64,000 nucleotides of DNA from Aureisphaera sp963669405. Lineage in GTDB: Bacteria; Bacteroidota; Bacteroidia; Flavobacteriales; Flavobacteriaceae. Under the pieces are notes generated by a model that ran no database searches, was not told the DNA's origin, and saw only the letters and a program-made list of their open reading frames with translations. The position numbers and the translations under genes were made by a program. Of this stretch, positions 25,122 through 34,611 are shown in pieces; the first letter of the stretch is position 1, and every line of letters starts with the position of its first letter. The stretch is from positions 1,550,001 through 1,614,000 of the forward strand of contig CAXXHF010000002.1 in NCBI GenBank assembly GCA_963669405.2. The letters are read 5' to 3'.

Positions 25122-27122
25122 TTATTTATAACTTCTGGTTTTCACTTCAATGTTTTCATATTCCAAGGATTCCTTATGCAATACAGCATCACTAGGTTCT
25201 CCTTTATATTCCCAAGCTGCAACGTACATGAAGTTTTCATCATCTCGTAATGCTTCTCCTTCCTCAGTTTGGTATTCTTCTCTAAAATGCCCTCCACAGG
25301 ATTCATTTCGGTGCAAAGCATCTTTGGCGAATAGTTCTCCCAATTCCAAGAAATCGGCTACTCGCATTGCCTTTTCAAGTTCAGGGTTCATTTCGTTCAT
25401 GTCTCCTGGCACACGAACATCCTTGTAAAATTCTTCACGAAGTACTTTTATTTCAGAAATTGCTTCGCTCAATCCTTTTTCATTACGAGCCATTCCAACC
25501 TTATCCCACATAATTTTTCCAAGTTTCTTATGGAAATGATCTACGCTTTTGGTTCCGTTATTGTTAATCAATTTCTCTAATTGTCCTCTTACATTTTTCT
25601 CAGCTTCTTCAAACTCGGGTAAATCAGTAGAAATAGGTCCAGTCCTAATGTCATTGGAAAGATAATCTCCAATGGTGTAAGGCAGCACAAAATATCCATC
25701 GGCCAATCCTTGCATTAATGCAGAGGCCCCTAGTCTGTTAGCTCCGTGATCACTAAAGTTGGCTTCCCCAGCTGCATAGCATCCTGGAATGGTAGTTTGC
25801 AGATCATAATCTACCCAGATTCCTCCCATAGTATAGTGTACCGCAGGATAGATCATCATTGGAGTTTTATAGGGATTCTGATCCACAATTTTCTCGTACA
25901 TCTGAAATAAGTTCCCATACTTATTTTCAATCACCTTTTCTCCTAATTCTCTAAAAGTATCTTGGGTTGGGTTTTCAATTTTTTGAATGGAAGCTTGTTC
26001 TTTTCCATAGCGCATAATGGCGCTTGAGAAATCCAGATAGACTGCTTCTCCTGTTTTATTTACCCCAAAACCTGCATCGCAACGTTCTTTGGCAGCTCGA
26101 GAAGCTACGTCTCGAGGCACTAAGTTTCCGAAAGAAGGATAACGCCGTTCCAAATAATAGTCCCGTTCTTCTTCACTTAATTCTGTAGGCCTCTTTTTTC
26201 CTTCGCGAATGGCAATAGCATCCTCCTTTTTCTTAGGCACCCATATACGCCCATCATTTCGAAGGGACTCAGACATTAAAGTTAATTTAGACTGATGATC
26301 TCCTGAAACAGGAATGCAAGTTGGGTGAATTTGAGTATAGCAAGGGTTGGCAAAATACGCTCCACGTTTATGGATTTTCCATGCGGCAGTCACGTTACTT
26401 CCCATAGCATTTGTTGAAAGATAGAAAACATTTCCATATCCTCCAGTTCCAATCACTACAGCATGCGCCGAATGCCTTTCTATTTCCCCGGTCACTAAAT
26501 CACGAGCTATAATGCCTCGTGCTTTTCCATCTACTATAACCAAATCCAGCATTTCATGACGGTTATAAGATTTTATTTTTCCGCGGTTAATTTGACGATT
26601 CATGGCCGAATAGGCTCCTAACAACAACTGCTGTCCTGTTTGTCCTTTAGCATAAAAAGTCCTGGAAACCAAAACCCCTCCAAAGGAACGATTGTCTAAC
26701 AACCCACCATATTCACGAGCAAAAGGAACTCCTTGTGCTACACACTGATCTATGATATTGGCAGATACTTCTGCCAAACGGTGTACATTTTCTTCCCTAG
26801 AACGGTAATCGCCTCCTTTAATGGTATCGTAAAACAAGCGATAGGTAGAATCCCCATCTCCTTGATAGTTTTTAGCTGCATTGATTCCACCCTGAGCAGC
26901 AATAGAGTGAGCTCTACGAGGGGAATCCTGGTAACAAAATGTTTTTACATTATAACCCAACTCCGCCAAGGTAGCAGCAGCGCTTCCACCTGCGAGGCCA
27001 GTTCCTACCACAATCACATCAATATTTCGCTTGTTGGCAGGGTTTACCAGATTAATTTCATTTTTATGTTTTGTCCACTTATCGGCTAAGGGCCCTATGG
27101 GTAAATTAGAATGTAATGACAT
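25122..27122 (-). CDS. sdhA: succinate dehydrogenase/fumarate reductase flavoprotein
   Basis: A 666-residue FAD subunit with the dinucleotide-binding segment VIVVGTGLAGGSAAATLAELG, the FAD-linking His in RRAHSIAAQGGINAAK, and the active-site region with QIHPTCIP and the later HYTMGGIWVDYD and GANRLGASALMQGLADGYF. The length and these motifs match the Bacteroidota enzyme, which oxidises succinate or reduces fumarate depending on the b-type subunit. It follows sdhC by 12 bases. Confidence 0.97.
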   Translation of the reverse strand: MSLHSNLPIGPLADKWTKHKNEINLVNPANKRNIDVIVVGTGLAGGSAAATLAELGYNVKTFCYQDSPRRAHSIAAQGGINAAKNYQGDGDSTYRLFYDTIKGGDYRSREENVHRLAEVSANIIDQCVAQGVPFAREYGGLLDNRSFGGVLVSRTFYAKGQTGQQLLLGAYSAMNRQINRGKIKSYNRHEMLDLVIVDGKARGIIARDLVTGEIERHSAHAVVIGTGGYGNVFYLSTNAMGSNVTAAWKIHKRGAYFANPCYTQIHPTCIPVSGDHQSKLTLMSESLRNDGRIWVPKKKEDAIAIREGKKRPTELSEEERDYYLERRYPSFGNLVPRDVASRAAKERCDAGFGVNKTGEAVYLDFSSAIMRYGKEQASIQKIENPTQDTFRELGEKVIENKYGNLFQMYEKIVDQNPYKTPMMIYPAVHYTMGGIWVDYDLQTTIPGCYAAGEANFSDHGANRLGASALMQGLADGYFVLPYTIGDYLSNDIRTGPISTDLPEFEEAEKNVRGQLEKLINNNGTKSVDHFHKKLGKIMWDKVGMARNEKGLSEAISEIKVLREEFYKDVRVPGDMNEMNPELEKAMRVADFLELGELFAKDALHRNESCGGHFREEYQTEEGEALRDDENFMYVAAWEYKGEPSDAVLHKESLEYENIEVKTRSYK

Positions 27123-27134
27123 ATCGATAGCGGT

Positions 27135-27800
27135 TTAGTGGGGTAATTGATTGAAATGGTGATACAGAGCGATGAAAATAAATCCAACTGGGATTACAAT
27201 CGCAAATGCCTTTGTAAATAGTTTCAGTCCTTTGGAATATTTGTTGTTGAATCCCACACTCTGGAACGCAGAAGAAAATCCATGCCAAAGGTGAAGAATC
27301 AATAAAACAAAAGCCAATACGTATAAACCTGTACGGAGTGGACTTTCAAATTTATGAACAGTTTCAGCATAATATCTGGTTGGGTCTTCTGGATGCGTTT
27401 CTATATACTTATGAATCATTTCTGGAATCCAGAAATCATAAAAATGCAGCCCTAAAAAGGCCAAAATAACCAATCCAGAAATGATCATATTTCGGGAAGC
27501 CCAATTAGCGTTGGCACTCCCTTTATAACTTGTATATTTCACAGCACGTGCATTTCTGTTTTTAATTTCTAAGATAAAGCCCATCACAAAGTGAAATACC
27601 ACCCCAATGATTAAAACAGGTTGCAAGAGTCCTTGAACCAATCCATTGGTTCCCATAAAATGCGACCAACTATTAAATATATCTGGTGCAATTACAGAAG
27701 TGAAATTAATAGTGAAATGTTGTGCTAAGAAAAAAACTAGAAAGAGTCCCGAAAGTGCCATAGCAACTTTCCGGGCGATGGAAGAAGAGTTGATTCCCAT
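27135..27800 (-). CDS. sdhC: succinate dehydrogenase cytochrome b subunit
   Basis: A 221-residue membrane anchor of complex II (b558 family), starting at ATG 27800 (MGINSSSIARKVAMALSGLF). A longer in-frame start at 27920 is rejected because the promoter lies inside that stretch. Five membrane segments are expected: near 14-35, 60-82, 100-122, 150-172 and 190-212. Histidines in them (AQHF, VFHFVMGF, GLHFYDF, LHLWHGF and ALYHHF) can bind haem b. It passes electrons to menaquinone. First gene of the sdhC-sdhA-small protein-sdhB operon. Confidence 0.93.
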   Translation of the reverse strand: MGINSSSIARKVAMALSGLFLVFFLAQHFTINFTSVIAPDIFNSWSHFMGTNGLVQGLLQPVLIIGVVFHFVMGFILEIKNRNARAVKYTSYKGSANANWASRNMIISGLVILAFLGLHFYDFWIPEMIHKYIETHPEDPTRYYAETVHKFESPLRTGLYVLAFVLLILHLWHGFSSAFQSVGFNNKYSKGLKLFTKAFAIVIPVGFIFIALYHHFNQLPH

Positions 27801-27829
27801 TATGGTTTTCTTTTCAAAATTTTGAACTA

Positions 27830-27864
27830 CAAATTTACATCTCAAATGAGCGATAGCCAAAAAA
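27830..27864 (-). promoter_or_regulatory. sdh operon promoter
   Basis: On the minus strand, TTTTTTG (27864-27858), 20 bases, then TAAATTTG (27837-27830), a full match to TAnnTTTG. The start of sdhC is 29 bases downstream of the box. One of the clearest promoters in the window. Confidence 0.75.
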
Positions 27865-27994
27865 TTGGGTGTTTTTGTCTTATTTAGACTGAATCCAAAA
27901 AGAGTTGTAGACGTATACAACGAAATACGACAAATACCATGTAAATTATATTTTCAAGTATCGAATTCTAATTTGATGTAATTCTTCATAAAAA

Positions 27995-28016
27995 AACTCC
28001 AGACATAGCTGGAGTT
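27995..28016 (-). terminator. rho-independent terminator
   Basis: An 8-bp stem (aactccag / ctggagtt) with a 6-base loop, followed on the minus strand by a T-run, lies 21 bases past the stop at 28037. Confidence 0.85.
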
Positions 28017-28036
28017 CTTTCAAATTTTAAGGGTTG

Positions 28037-30886
28037 TTATTTCAACTCAAATGATTGTTCGCTGGTTTTGCCATTTACAGAAACCTTAGCCTTATACTTC
28101 CCTTTGGGTAAATAATAGACTCCATTATCGGCTTCTTTTAATTTCGTGTCGGCATTCTCTAAAGCTTTTCTACCTTTCTTGGAAAGTGACACATCATATG
28201 GAGCAATGTTTATTCCTTGCGTTGCTTCATGTTGAAACTGTTGTAGCTCAGTTCCATCTTCTGTTGAAATTGTAATGGTAGCTTTTCCTTCAGAAGGGCT
28301 ATAAAATTGTAAGTCTATTTTTGGTTCAAAAGGTTTACCAAAACTGTTGAATCCTGTGCTTCCCCATCTTCGTGAAGCTCTCATCGATTTTATATTGGCC
28401 AAGAGGACTTCTCCCATAGTATCCGAAGAAATTTCCTGTAACAGTGAAATATCTCCTACATAAATGGAACGCCCATGAGTTCCCAACACCAAATGTTTGG
28501 CCTCTTTTTGAATTACCATATCGTGAAATGCTACATTGGGTAACCCTTTCACAAAAGGTTTCCAACTTATCCCTTTATCTAAGGAAACGTAGGCTCCATT
28601 ATCGGTCCCCACATAAAGAACATCTCTATTTTCAGGGTCTTCCTGAATAACATTTACAGAAGATGTTGGCAAATTAGAACTGATATTCTTCCAAGTGGCT
28701 CCAAAATCTTCAGAAACATAAACGTAAGGTGTAAAATCATCCCAACGATATCCATTTAATGTTACATATACCCTAGATTTTTTATGGCTTGAAGCAATGA
28801 CCCTACTTACCCAAAGGTCTTTTGGAAATGAATTTGAAATCTTTTTCCAATCACCACCAGAATTTCGTGTCACGTACACCAATCCATCGTCACTTCCTGT
28901 ATAAATTAGTCCAAATTCGAAAGGCGACTCGCTAATGCTTGTAATGGTACCATACGCAACATTTCCTGGTTTTCCACCTTGCGTAAGATCAAAAGAAATG
29001 GCTTTCCAATCAGTTCCTTGATTCATAGAACGCATCAACTTATTGCCTCCCAAATAAAGGATGTCTTGATTATGGTCACTCAATTCAATCGGTGTTTGCC
29101 AATTGTATCGATACGGATTTTCTCCAAGCTCATGTTTGGGTTGAATATAGGTTTGTTCTCTAGTTTCACGATTGAGTCTGAAATAATTTCCAAATTGGAA
29201 TCCTGTGTAAACAATATTACTATTTCTATTGTCTATTTCTATCTGCATCCCGTCACCACCCATAATACTTTCATAAGAATACTGACCACTTTGGTGCCAA
29301 CGCACACTCTCAGAATTGGTGTGCGGGCCAACCCAAACGCCATTATCTTGAAGACCTCCATATACATTGTATGGTTTTTCATTATCTACATTTATAGCGT
29401 AAAATTGTCCTACGGAAGGAGTATTGCATTTAATCCAGTTTTCCCCATCGTCATAAGATATATTTACCCCTCCGTCATTTCCATCTATTAAATGCCCCGG
29501 TTTTTTAGGGTTTATCCATAAGTTGTGATGATCTGCATGCACATTGGGAGCACTAATGGATGTAAATGTTTTTCCGCCGTCCTTTGATTTTATAATTGGA
29601 ACTCCATAAATATAAATACCATTGGCATCACTAGGATCTACATGGATTTTTCCAAAATAGTAGCCATAGCTATAGTACAAACCATCCAAATACCCATCAT
29701 GTGTTTTTTTCCAAGTTCTTCCACCATTTTCACTTTTGTATACTTCGGCTCCAATTACTGGGGTATCAAACAATAAGGTATTGGCATCTTCCAAATACTT
29801 AGCAAGATCTATAGGTTCTGCACTTCCACTTCGGATCATTTGCTTTACATTTTCTGCTCGGTATTTTTCCTGAAATCCATTATTGCGCAAGAAGTTATTA
29901 AGCTTACTATTTTCCAACGCCAAAAATTGATCACGGGTCATCGTTTTAAAATCATCTTTGGAAAGCATATCTGAATCTGCAGAATCGTCTTCTTTGTCTT
30001 TTTCTCTTCTAAACTGGCTATCGTGTATGGCATACACCAGATTTTCATTTACTACAGCTAAACCAATTCTTCCAACCCCTTCTCCGGTAGGAAATCCACT
30101 GCCATCTACAGAAATCTTAGTCCAAGTATTTCCTGCATCTGTACTTTTATAAATAGCACTTCCATCTCCGCTTCCTCTAAAGTTCCATGCTTTACGATCT
30201 TTGTCCCAAGAAGAAGCATAGACAATATTAAAATTGGAAGGATGCACATCCATTTCTATGATCCCACTTTGATCATTTACATAAAGTGTTTTATTCCATG
30301 TTTTTCCACCATCAATTGTTTTAAACACGCCTCGTTCTGTGTTCTTTGAATACAGATGTCCAACTGCACTCACTAATAATTCATCTGGATTGTTTGGATT
30401 GATAAGAATCTTGCTAATATGATGAGAATCTTTGAGTCCCATATTATTCCAAGATTTACCATTATCGTTAGATTGCAATATCCCAATACCTGCATAAGAA
30501 GACCTTGATGAATTCACTTCTCCAGTTCCTACCCAAATCACACGATTTTTCCAGTCTACAGCTAAGCTTCCCACATTTTGAGTAGGGCTACTATCTAAAA
30601 TTGGTTCAAAAGTAGTTCCATTGTTTTTGGTGTGCCAAACCCCTCCGCTGGCATATCCCACATAAAACTCAACAGGGTTATTTGGATTTACAGCAAAATC
30701 AACAACTCGCCCACTCATTACAGTAGGCCCAATATTCTTAAATGGTAAATTCTTAACGATAGAATTTTTAGCCATTTCACTTTTTTGATTTAGCCCATTC
30801 TCTACTTGAGAGACAGAGGTGGCTGGCTGTTGCGCAAAGGCAATACATGAAAGTAGCCCAAGAGCTATGGAGAGTGTTTTTTTCAT
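28037..30886 (-). CDS. secreted VPS10/BNR-repeat beta-propeller protein
   Basis: About 949 residues from the ATG at 30886 (MKKTLSIALGLLSCIAFAQQ), which gives a clean signal peptide. The ORF could start 10 codons earlier but would then lack one. Many sortilin/BNR-type repeats run through residues 50-800, with Asp-box-like S.D.G..W motifs: SNDNGKSWNNM, TIDGGKTWNK, STDAGNTWTKI, SENGGRTWKK, SKDGGKTFTSI, TRNSGGDWKKI and SLDKGISWKPF. A C-terminal Ig-like module (about 860-949) ends the protein. Such proteins are often labelled glycosyl hydrolase. The visible repeats show a propeller but no sure active site. No T9SS sorting domain is seen. Confidence 0.85.
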   Translation of the reverse strand: MKKTLSIALGLLSCIAFAQQPATSVSQVENGLNQKSEMAKNSIVKNLPFKNIGPTVMSGRVVDFAVNPNNPVEFYVGYASGGVWHTKNNGTTFEPILDSSPTQNVGSLAVDWKNRVIWVGTGEVNSSRSSYAGIGILQSNDNGKSWNNMGLKDSHHISKILINPNNPDELLVSAVGHLYSKNTERGVFKTIDGGKTWNKTLYVNDQSGIIEMDVHPSNFNIVYASSWDKDRKAWNFRGSGDGSAIYKSTDAGNTWTKISVDGSGFPTGEGVGRIGLAVVNENLVYAIHDSQFRREKDKEDDSADSDMLSKDDFKTMTRDQFLALENSKLNNFLRNNGFQEKYRAENVKQMIRSGSAEPIDLAKYLEDANTLLFDTPVIGAEVYKSENGGRTWKKTHDGYLDGLYYSYGYYFGKIHVDPSDANGIYIYGVPIIKSKDGGKTFTSISAPNVHADHHNLWINPKKPGHLIDGNDGGVNISYDDGENWIKCNTPSVGQFYAINVDNEKPYNVYGGLQDNGVWVGPHTNSESVRWHQSGQYSYESIMGGDGMQIEIDNRNSNIVYTGFQFGNYFRLNRETREQTYIQPKHELGENPYRYNWQTPIELSDHNQDILYLGGNKLMRSMNQGTDWKAISFDLTQGGKPGNVAYGTITSISESPFEFGLIYTGSDDGLVYVTRNSGGDWKKISNSFPKDLWVSRVIASSHKKSRVYVTLNGYRWDDFTPYVYVSEDFGATWKNISSNLPTSSVNVIQEDPENRDVLYVGTDNGAYVSLDKGISWKPFVKGLPNVAFHDMVIQKEAKHLVLGTHGRSIYVGDISLLQEISSDTMGEVLLANIKSMRASRRWGSTGFNSFGKPFEPKIDLQFYSPSEGKATITISTEDGTELQQFQHEATQGINIAPYDVSLSKKGRKALENADTKLKEADNGVYYLPKGKYKAKVSVNGKTSEQSFELK

Positions 30887-31057
30887 TTTGGTGGTTTTTG
30901 GTTCTGAAAAGTACATCTTGACTAAAATACATCAAAATAATTTGGTGAAGTTTAACATCCTATAACCTCTATTTTAAAAATCAAGAATTTAAAATTTTGG
31001 CTAACCATTAGCATTTTATGAATCTTTTTTACCTTCGGAGGCAAGTTTGAGAGATTT

Positions 31058-31642
31058 ATGAATTTAGATTCAAAACATTTTGAAACATACCTTAAAACAA
31101 TCATTAACGATTGTTCTTTGGAGTTTCAATTACCGGATATTCTCGACACTTTCAAATCCTTTCATTTATCCAAGAACAGTTTCTTTGTAGAAGAAGGTAA
31201 AATCTGCCCTTATTTTTGTTTCATTGAAAACGGGATTTTGCAACATTCCATTACTATACTGGGAGAGGAAAAGACCACCTATTTGGCACTGCGAAATTCT
31301 TGTACTGCTGCCCTGAAAAGCTTTCGGTTTCGTATACCTTCCAGAAAGAACATCCGTGCTCTAAGTGATTGTGATTTGTGGATAATCAATTTAGAATCTT
31401 TTGAAAATCTATTGACCAATAACAAAGCCTTTAGAACCTTTTACCATAATCTAATTGAAAACCAAATATATAGGATAGATGATTACCGAATCGATCTATT
31501 AACCCTCACCCCCGAAGATCGATATAAAAAACTGTTGGAAAATGAGCCAAAATTACTTCAGCAGGTCCCTTTACACTATTTGGCATCCTTCCTTGGAATC
31601 TCTACCAGACACATGAGCCGAATACGAAAAAACTCAAAATAA
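31058..31642 (+). CDS. Crp/Fnr family transcriptional regulator
   Basis: A 194-residue regulator with a cyclic-nucleotide-binding type jelly-roll domain (about 25-130: FFVEEGKICPYFCFIENG, ILGEEKTTYLALRNSC) and a short C-terminal helix-turn-helix (QQVPLHYLASFLGISTRHMSRIRKNS). This compact form is the common one in Bacteroidota. The Arg and Glu of the classic cAMP pocket are not evident, so the ligand is unknown. It stands 72 bases upstream of the aminopeptidase gene on the same strand, which may be a target. Confidence 0.85.
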   Translation: MNLDSKHFETYLKTIINDCSLEFQLPDILDTFKSFHLSKNSFFVEEGKICPYFCFIENGILQHSITILGEEKTTYLALRNSCTAALKSFRFRIPSRKNIRALSDCDLWIINLESFENLLTNNKAFRTFYHNLIENQIYRIDDYRIDLLTLTPEDRYKKLLENEPKLLQQVPLHYLASFLGISTRHMSRIRKNSK

Positions 31643-31677
31643 GGACATTTGGCTAGTTAGTTCATCGCTTCATTATG

Positions 31678-31685
31678 TACTTTTG
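31678..31685 (+). promoter_or_regulatory. -7 box match upstream of pepP
   Basis: TACTTTTG matches TAnnTTTG exactly, 28 bases before the pepP ATG. A TTTG exists upstream but at 26 bases, outside the usual range, so the promoter is only partly supported. Confidence 0.35.
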
Positions 31686-31713
31686 AAAGGAAGTATAATT
31701 TAATTACAATCCT

Positions 31714-33006
31714 ATGAAATATCATCCCATAGATCACAACTTATATATAAAGAATCGTAAAGGTTTCATGACACAAATGAAATCCAATAGCCTAGCGGTT
31801 TTTAATAGTAATGATATATATCCTGTAAGTGCAGATACCACAATGCCCTTTAACCAACATCGGGATATTCTTTTCTTAAGCGGTGTAGACCAAGAAGAAA
31901 GTATCCTTTTATTATTTCCGGATGCAACCGAAGAAAAACACCGTGAAGTACTTTTTCTTAGGGAAACCAATGAACATATTGCGGTTTGGGAGGGAGAAAA
32001 ATTGACCAAGGAACGTGCTTTTGAAGTAAGTGGTATAAAAACCGTGTATTGGCTTACTGACTTTGATAAGATCTTTTTTGAATTAATGACACAAGCAGAC
32101 ACTGTCTATTTCAATACTAATGAACACTACCGCCAAGCTGTAGAAACTGAAACCCGAGAAGATCGTTTTATAAAAACTACCAAAGCAAAATTTCCTGCAC
32201 ACAATTGGGCCAAAAGCAACCCTATCTTACAACGACTTCGCTCTGTAAAAGATGCTATTGAGTTGGATTTAATGCAAACCGCTTGTAACATTACCGAAAA
32301 AGGTTTCCGTCGGGTACTGAATTTTGTAAACCCCGGAGTTTGGGAATATGAAATAGAGGCCGAATTTATGCATGAATTTTTAAGGAATCGATCTAAGGGC
32401 TTTGCCTACACGCCTATTATTGCAAGTGGTAATAACGCTAATGTGTTGCATTATATAGAAAATAACCTGCAATGTAAAGATGGCGACTTGATTTTGATGG
32501 ATGTTGGAGCCGAGTATGCTAATTATAGTAGTGACATGACCCGTACCATCCCCGTGAATGGAAAGTTTACCGACCGTCAGCGAGCTGTTTATAATGCCGT
32601 AAATCGTGTAAAAGATGAAGCTACAAAAATGCTGGTTCCTGGCACCCTATGGAAACAATATCATGTAGAAGTTGGGAAACTCATGACATCGGAATTGTTG
32701 GATCTTGGACTAATAGATAAAGCCGACGTTCAAAACGAAAACCCGGATTGGCCTGCTTATAAAAAGTACTTTATGCACGGAACTTCCCATCACATTGGAT
32801 TGGACACACACGATTATGGAATTCTTTGGGAACCCATGCAAGCTAATATGGTATTTACGGTAGAGCCTGGAATCTATATTCCTGAAGAGGGATTTGGCAT
32901 TCGCTTAGAAGATGATGTGGTCATCCAAGAAAATGGAGAACCCTTTAACCTTATGGGTAATATTCCTATAGAAGTGGAAGAAATTGAGGATTTAATGAAT
33001 TCATAG
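31714..33006 (+). CDS. pepP: aminopeptidase P (Xaa-Pro aminopeptidase)
   Basis: A 430-residue M24-family metallopeptidase that removes an N-terminal residue preceding proline. The N-terminal domain (about 1-170) is followed by the pita-bread catalytic domain. Two Asp ligands are in LMDVGAEYANYSSDMTRTIP, a His in HGTSHHIGLDTHDYG, and two Glu in TVEPGIYIP and RLEDDVVIQ. All five dimetal ligands are present. No signal peptide, so it is cytoplasmic. Confidence 0.94.
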   Translation: MKYHPIDHNLYIKNRKGFMTQMKSNSLAVFNSNDIYPVSADTTMPFNQHRDILFLSGVDQEESILLLFPDATEEKHREVLFLRETNEHIAVWEGEKLTKERAFEVSGIKTVYWLTDFDKIFFELMTQADTVYFNTNEHYRQAVETETREDRFIKTTKAKFPAHNWAKSNPILQRLRSVKDAIELDLMQTACNITEKGFRRVLNFVNPGVWEYEIEAEFMHEFLRNRSKGFAYTPIIASGNNANVLHYIENNLQCKDGDLILMDVGAEYANYSSDMTRTIPVNGKFTDRQRAVYNAVNRVKDEATKMLVPGTLWKQYHVEVGKLMTSELLDLGLIDKADVQNENPDWPAYKKYFMHGTSHHIGLDTHDYGILWEPMQANMVFTVEPGIYIPEEGFGIRLEDDVVIQENGEPFNLMGNIPIEVEEIEDLMNS

Positions 33007-33299
33007 CTCCATTCCTGGTTAATTTTGGGAGCCACAAATAACCTTCTAATGGGTTAGTTCTACTCAAGGGATTCTGAATATTTCGAAACTGTCTTTGCGT
33101 GATATAATGCACATACCGATGATATGGAAATATCATTAATGGAGGATGGCGTAGATCACTTCTTAAGAAAAAACCAAACTTCTTGTTCATTACCTTAAAA
33201 AAGAAAAGGAGTTATTAAAAATAGCACAGTATTGCAATACTTTGACCAACCCATAAATACTTCTACTTTATATTATAGGCCTCTATAACAATTAGTTCA
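33007..33299. other. intergenic region, possible gene remnant
   Basis: About 290 bases between pepP and brnQ, both ending here. A minus-strand frame of 74 codons (33190 to 32966) overlaps the end of pepP; its product (MNKKFGFFLRSDLRHPP...) shows no recognised family and may be chance or a decayed fragment. A 14-bp perfect palindrome, agtattgcaatact, lies at 33228-33241. No clear terminator is seen for either flanking gene. Confidence 0.4.
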
Positions 33300-34580
33300 T
33301 TACTCTGGAGTTTCTAATTTGTTTCTATTGAACAGATTTAAGAGAATAAAAACTACTAATGCTGGTAGTACCCAACCCATGTTTTTATTTGCCAACGGAA
33401 CAACATTCTTAATGCTCTGTAAAGATCCTTCTTCCAATAGAAATCCAAGAAAGTCCGGAATACTAAAAAGGAAAGTGACCAACACCACCCCTCTAAATAC
33501 TTTTCTAGAGCGATAAGTCTCGGGTAGGACATTCAATAAAATAAGAACAATTGTAATGGGGTAAATGAACATAAGTGCAGGCAGTGCGACATCAATAATA
33601 TAATGTACATCAAACTGTCCTATTACCACGCCCAGAATGCAGCCTAGTACTCCTGTAAGAATATATGCTTTTTGCGAATTGCCAAAAATTCCTTTCACAA
33701 AGTCTGCGGTACCTGTTACAATTCCTACAGCAGTCGTAAAACAAGCCAAAGCCACCAATACAGCTAAAAAGGCAGTCCCAATACCACCAAGTGTTTTAGT
33801 ACTTAAGAGGGTTAGCAACTCTGTGCGATTCTCTATTTGCAATGTCCCACTATAATAAGCCCCTAAAGCAATAAGACCTCCATAAATAAAGAGTAAGCCC
33901 ATTCCTGCATATAAACCTGATTTTCCAATCATTTTGCGCTTGTCCTCATAGCCATAAGTACCTTGAAGGGCCAGTGATATTACAATAACCCCACCAACCA
34001 CCACACCTCCTATGGCATCAAATGTTTGATAGCCTTCCAATATGCCCGCCGTTAAAGGGGTGTCAAATAAGGAAGCTCTAATGGGTTCTGTATCTGCAAA
34101 AAGGCCAATCCCAATAATCAGTACCAAAATTAATATGATTAATGGCGTAAGGAATTTCCCTATAATACTTAAAATCCTTGTACGGTTCAGCACAAAAACC
34201 AACACCAAAGCAAAGTAAATAGAACTAAGTGCTAGTGATGACATTGAAAAATAAGGTTGAATGGCCATTTCGTAGGTTACCGAAGCTGTCCTTGGAGAAG
34301 GCAGTGTGATAGAAATGATATATACAGCAATGGCATATACCATAGCAAACCCCGGTGAAACTTTATTGGCAAAATCCAACATGGTCCCTTGAAGCCGTGC
34401 ATGACCATAAATAGCCAGTATGGGAATAATTACTGCGGAGATGGCAAATCCAATGATGACCCAAAACCAAGTATCACCTGCATTGTATCCCAAAAATGGA
34501 GGAAGGATTAAATTTCCAGCACCAAAAAAAAGAGAGAATAAAGCAAAAGCGGTAACAAAGGTTTGTTTGGTCGGGCTCAT
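33300..34580 (-). CDS. brnQ: branched-chain amino acid transport system II carrier protein
   Basis: A 426-residue inner-membrane transporter of the LIVCS family, which imports leucine, isoleucine and valine with sodium or protons. It has about twelve hydrophobic segments. The opening (FVTAFALFSLFFGAGNLILPP) with its FGAGN motif is diagnostic, and PSPRTASVTYEMA and the later AVGIVTGTADFVKG fit as well. It is divergent from the hydrolase gene with only 31 bases between the starts. Confidence 0.93.
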   Translation of the reverse strand: MSPTKQTFVTAFALFSLFFGAGNLILPPFLGYNAGDTWFWVIIGFAISAVIIPILAIYGHARLQGTMLDFANKVSPGFAMVYAIAVYIISITLPSPRTASVTYEMAIQPYFSMSSLALSSIYFALVLVFVLNRTRILSIIGKFLTPLIILILVLIIGIGLFADTEPIRASLFDTPLTAGILEGYQTFDAIGGVVVGGVIVISLALQGTYGYEDKRKMIGKSGLYAGMGLLFIYGGLIALGAYYSGTLQIENRTELLTLLSTKTLGGIGTAFLAVLVALACFTTAVGIVTGTADFVKGIFGNSQKAYILTGVLGCILGVVIGQFDVHYIIDVALPALMFIYPITIVLILLNVLPETYRSRKVFRGVVLVTFLFSIPDFLGFLLEEGSLQSIKNVVPLANKNMGWVLPALVVFILLNLFNRNKLETPE

Positions 34581-34611
34581 TGGTGGATATTTGTCTGCCG
34601 AATATAGAAAA

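Noticed and set aside
27801..27920. Longer N-terminus for the cytochrome b subunit
   Set aside because: The best promoter in the region lies inside it, and the normal family start is at 27800.
28979..29491. 170-codon plus-strand frame opposite the BNR-repeat gene
   Set aside because: It is fully antisense to a clearly coding gene with family motifs, and its product has no recognisable domain or signal.
28037..30886. Glycosyl hydrolase label for the BNR-repeat protein
   Set aside because: The propeller repeats are visible but no catalytic residues of a sialidase or other hydrolase can be assigned.
34420..34611. Longer N-terminus for the alpha/beta hydrolase
   Set aside because: That stretch is antisense to the start of brnQ, and the hydrolase fold begins at 34612.
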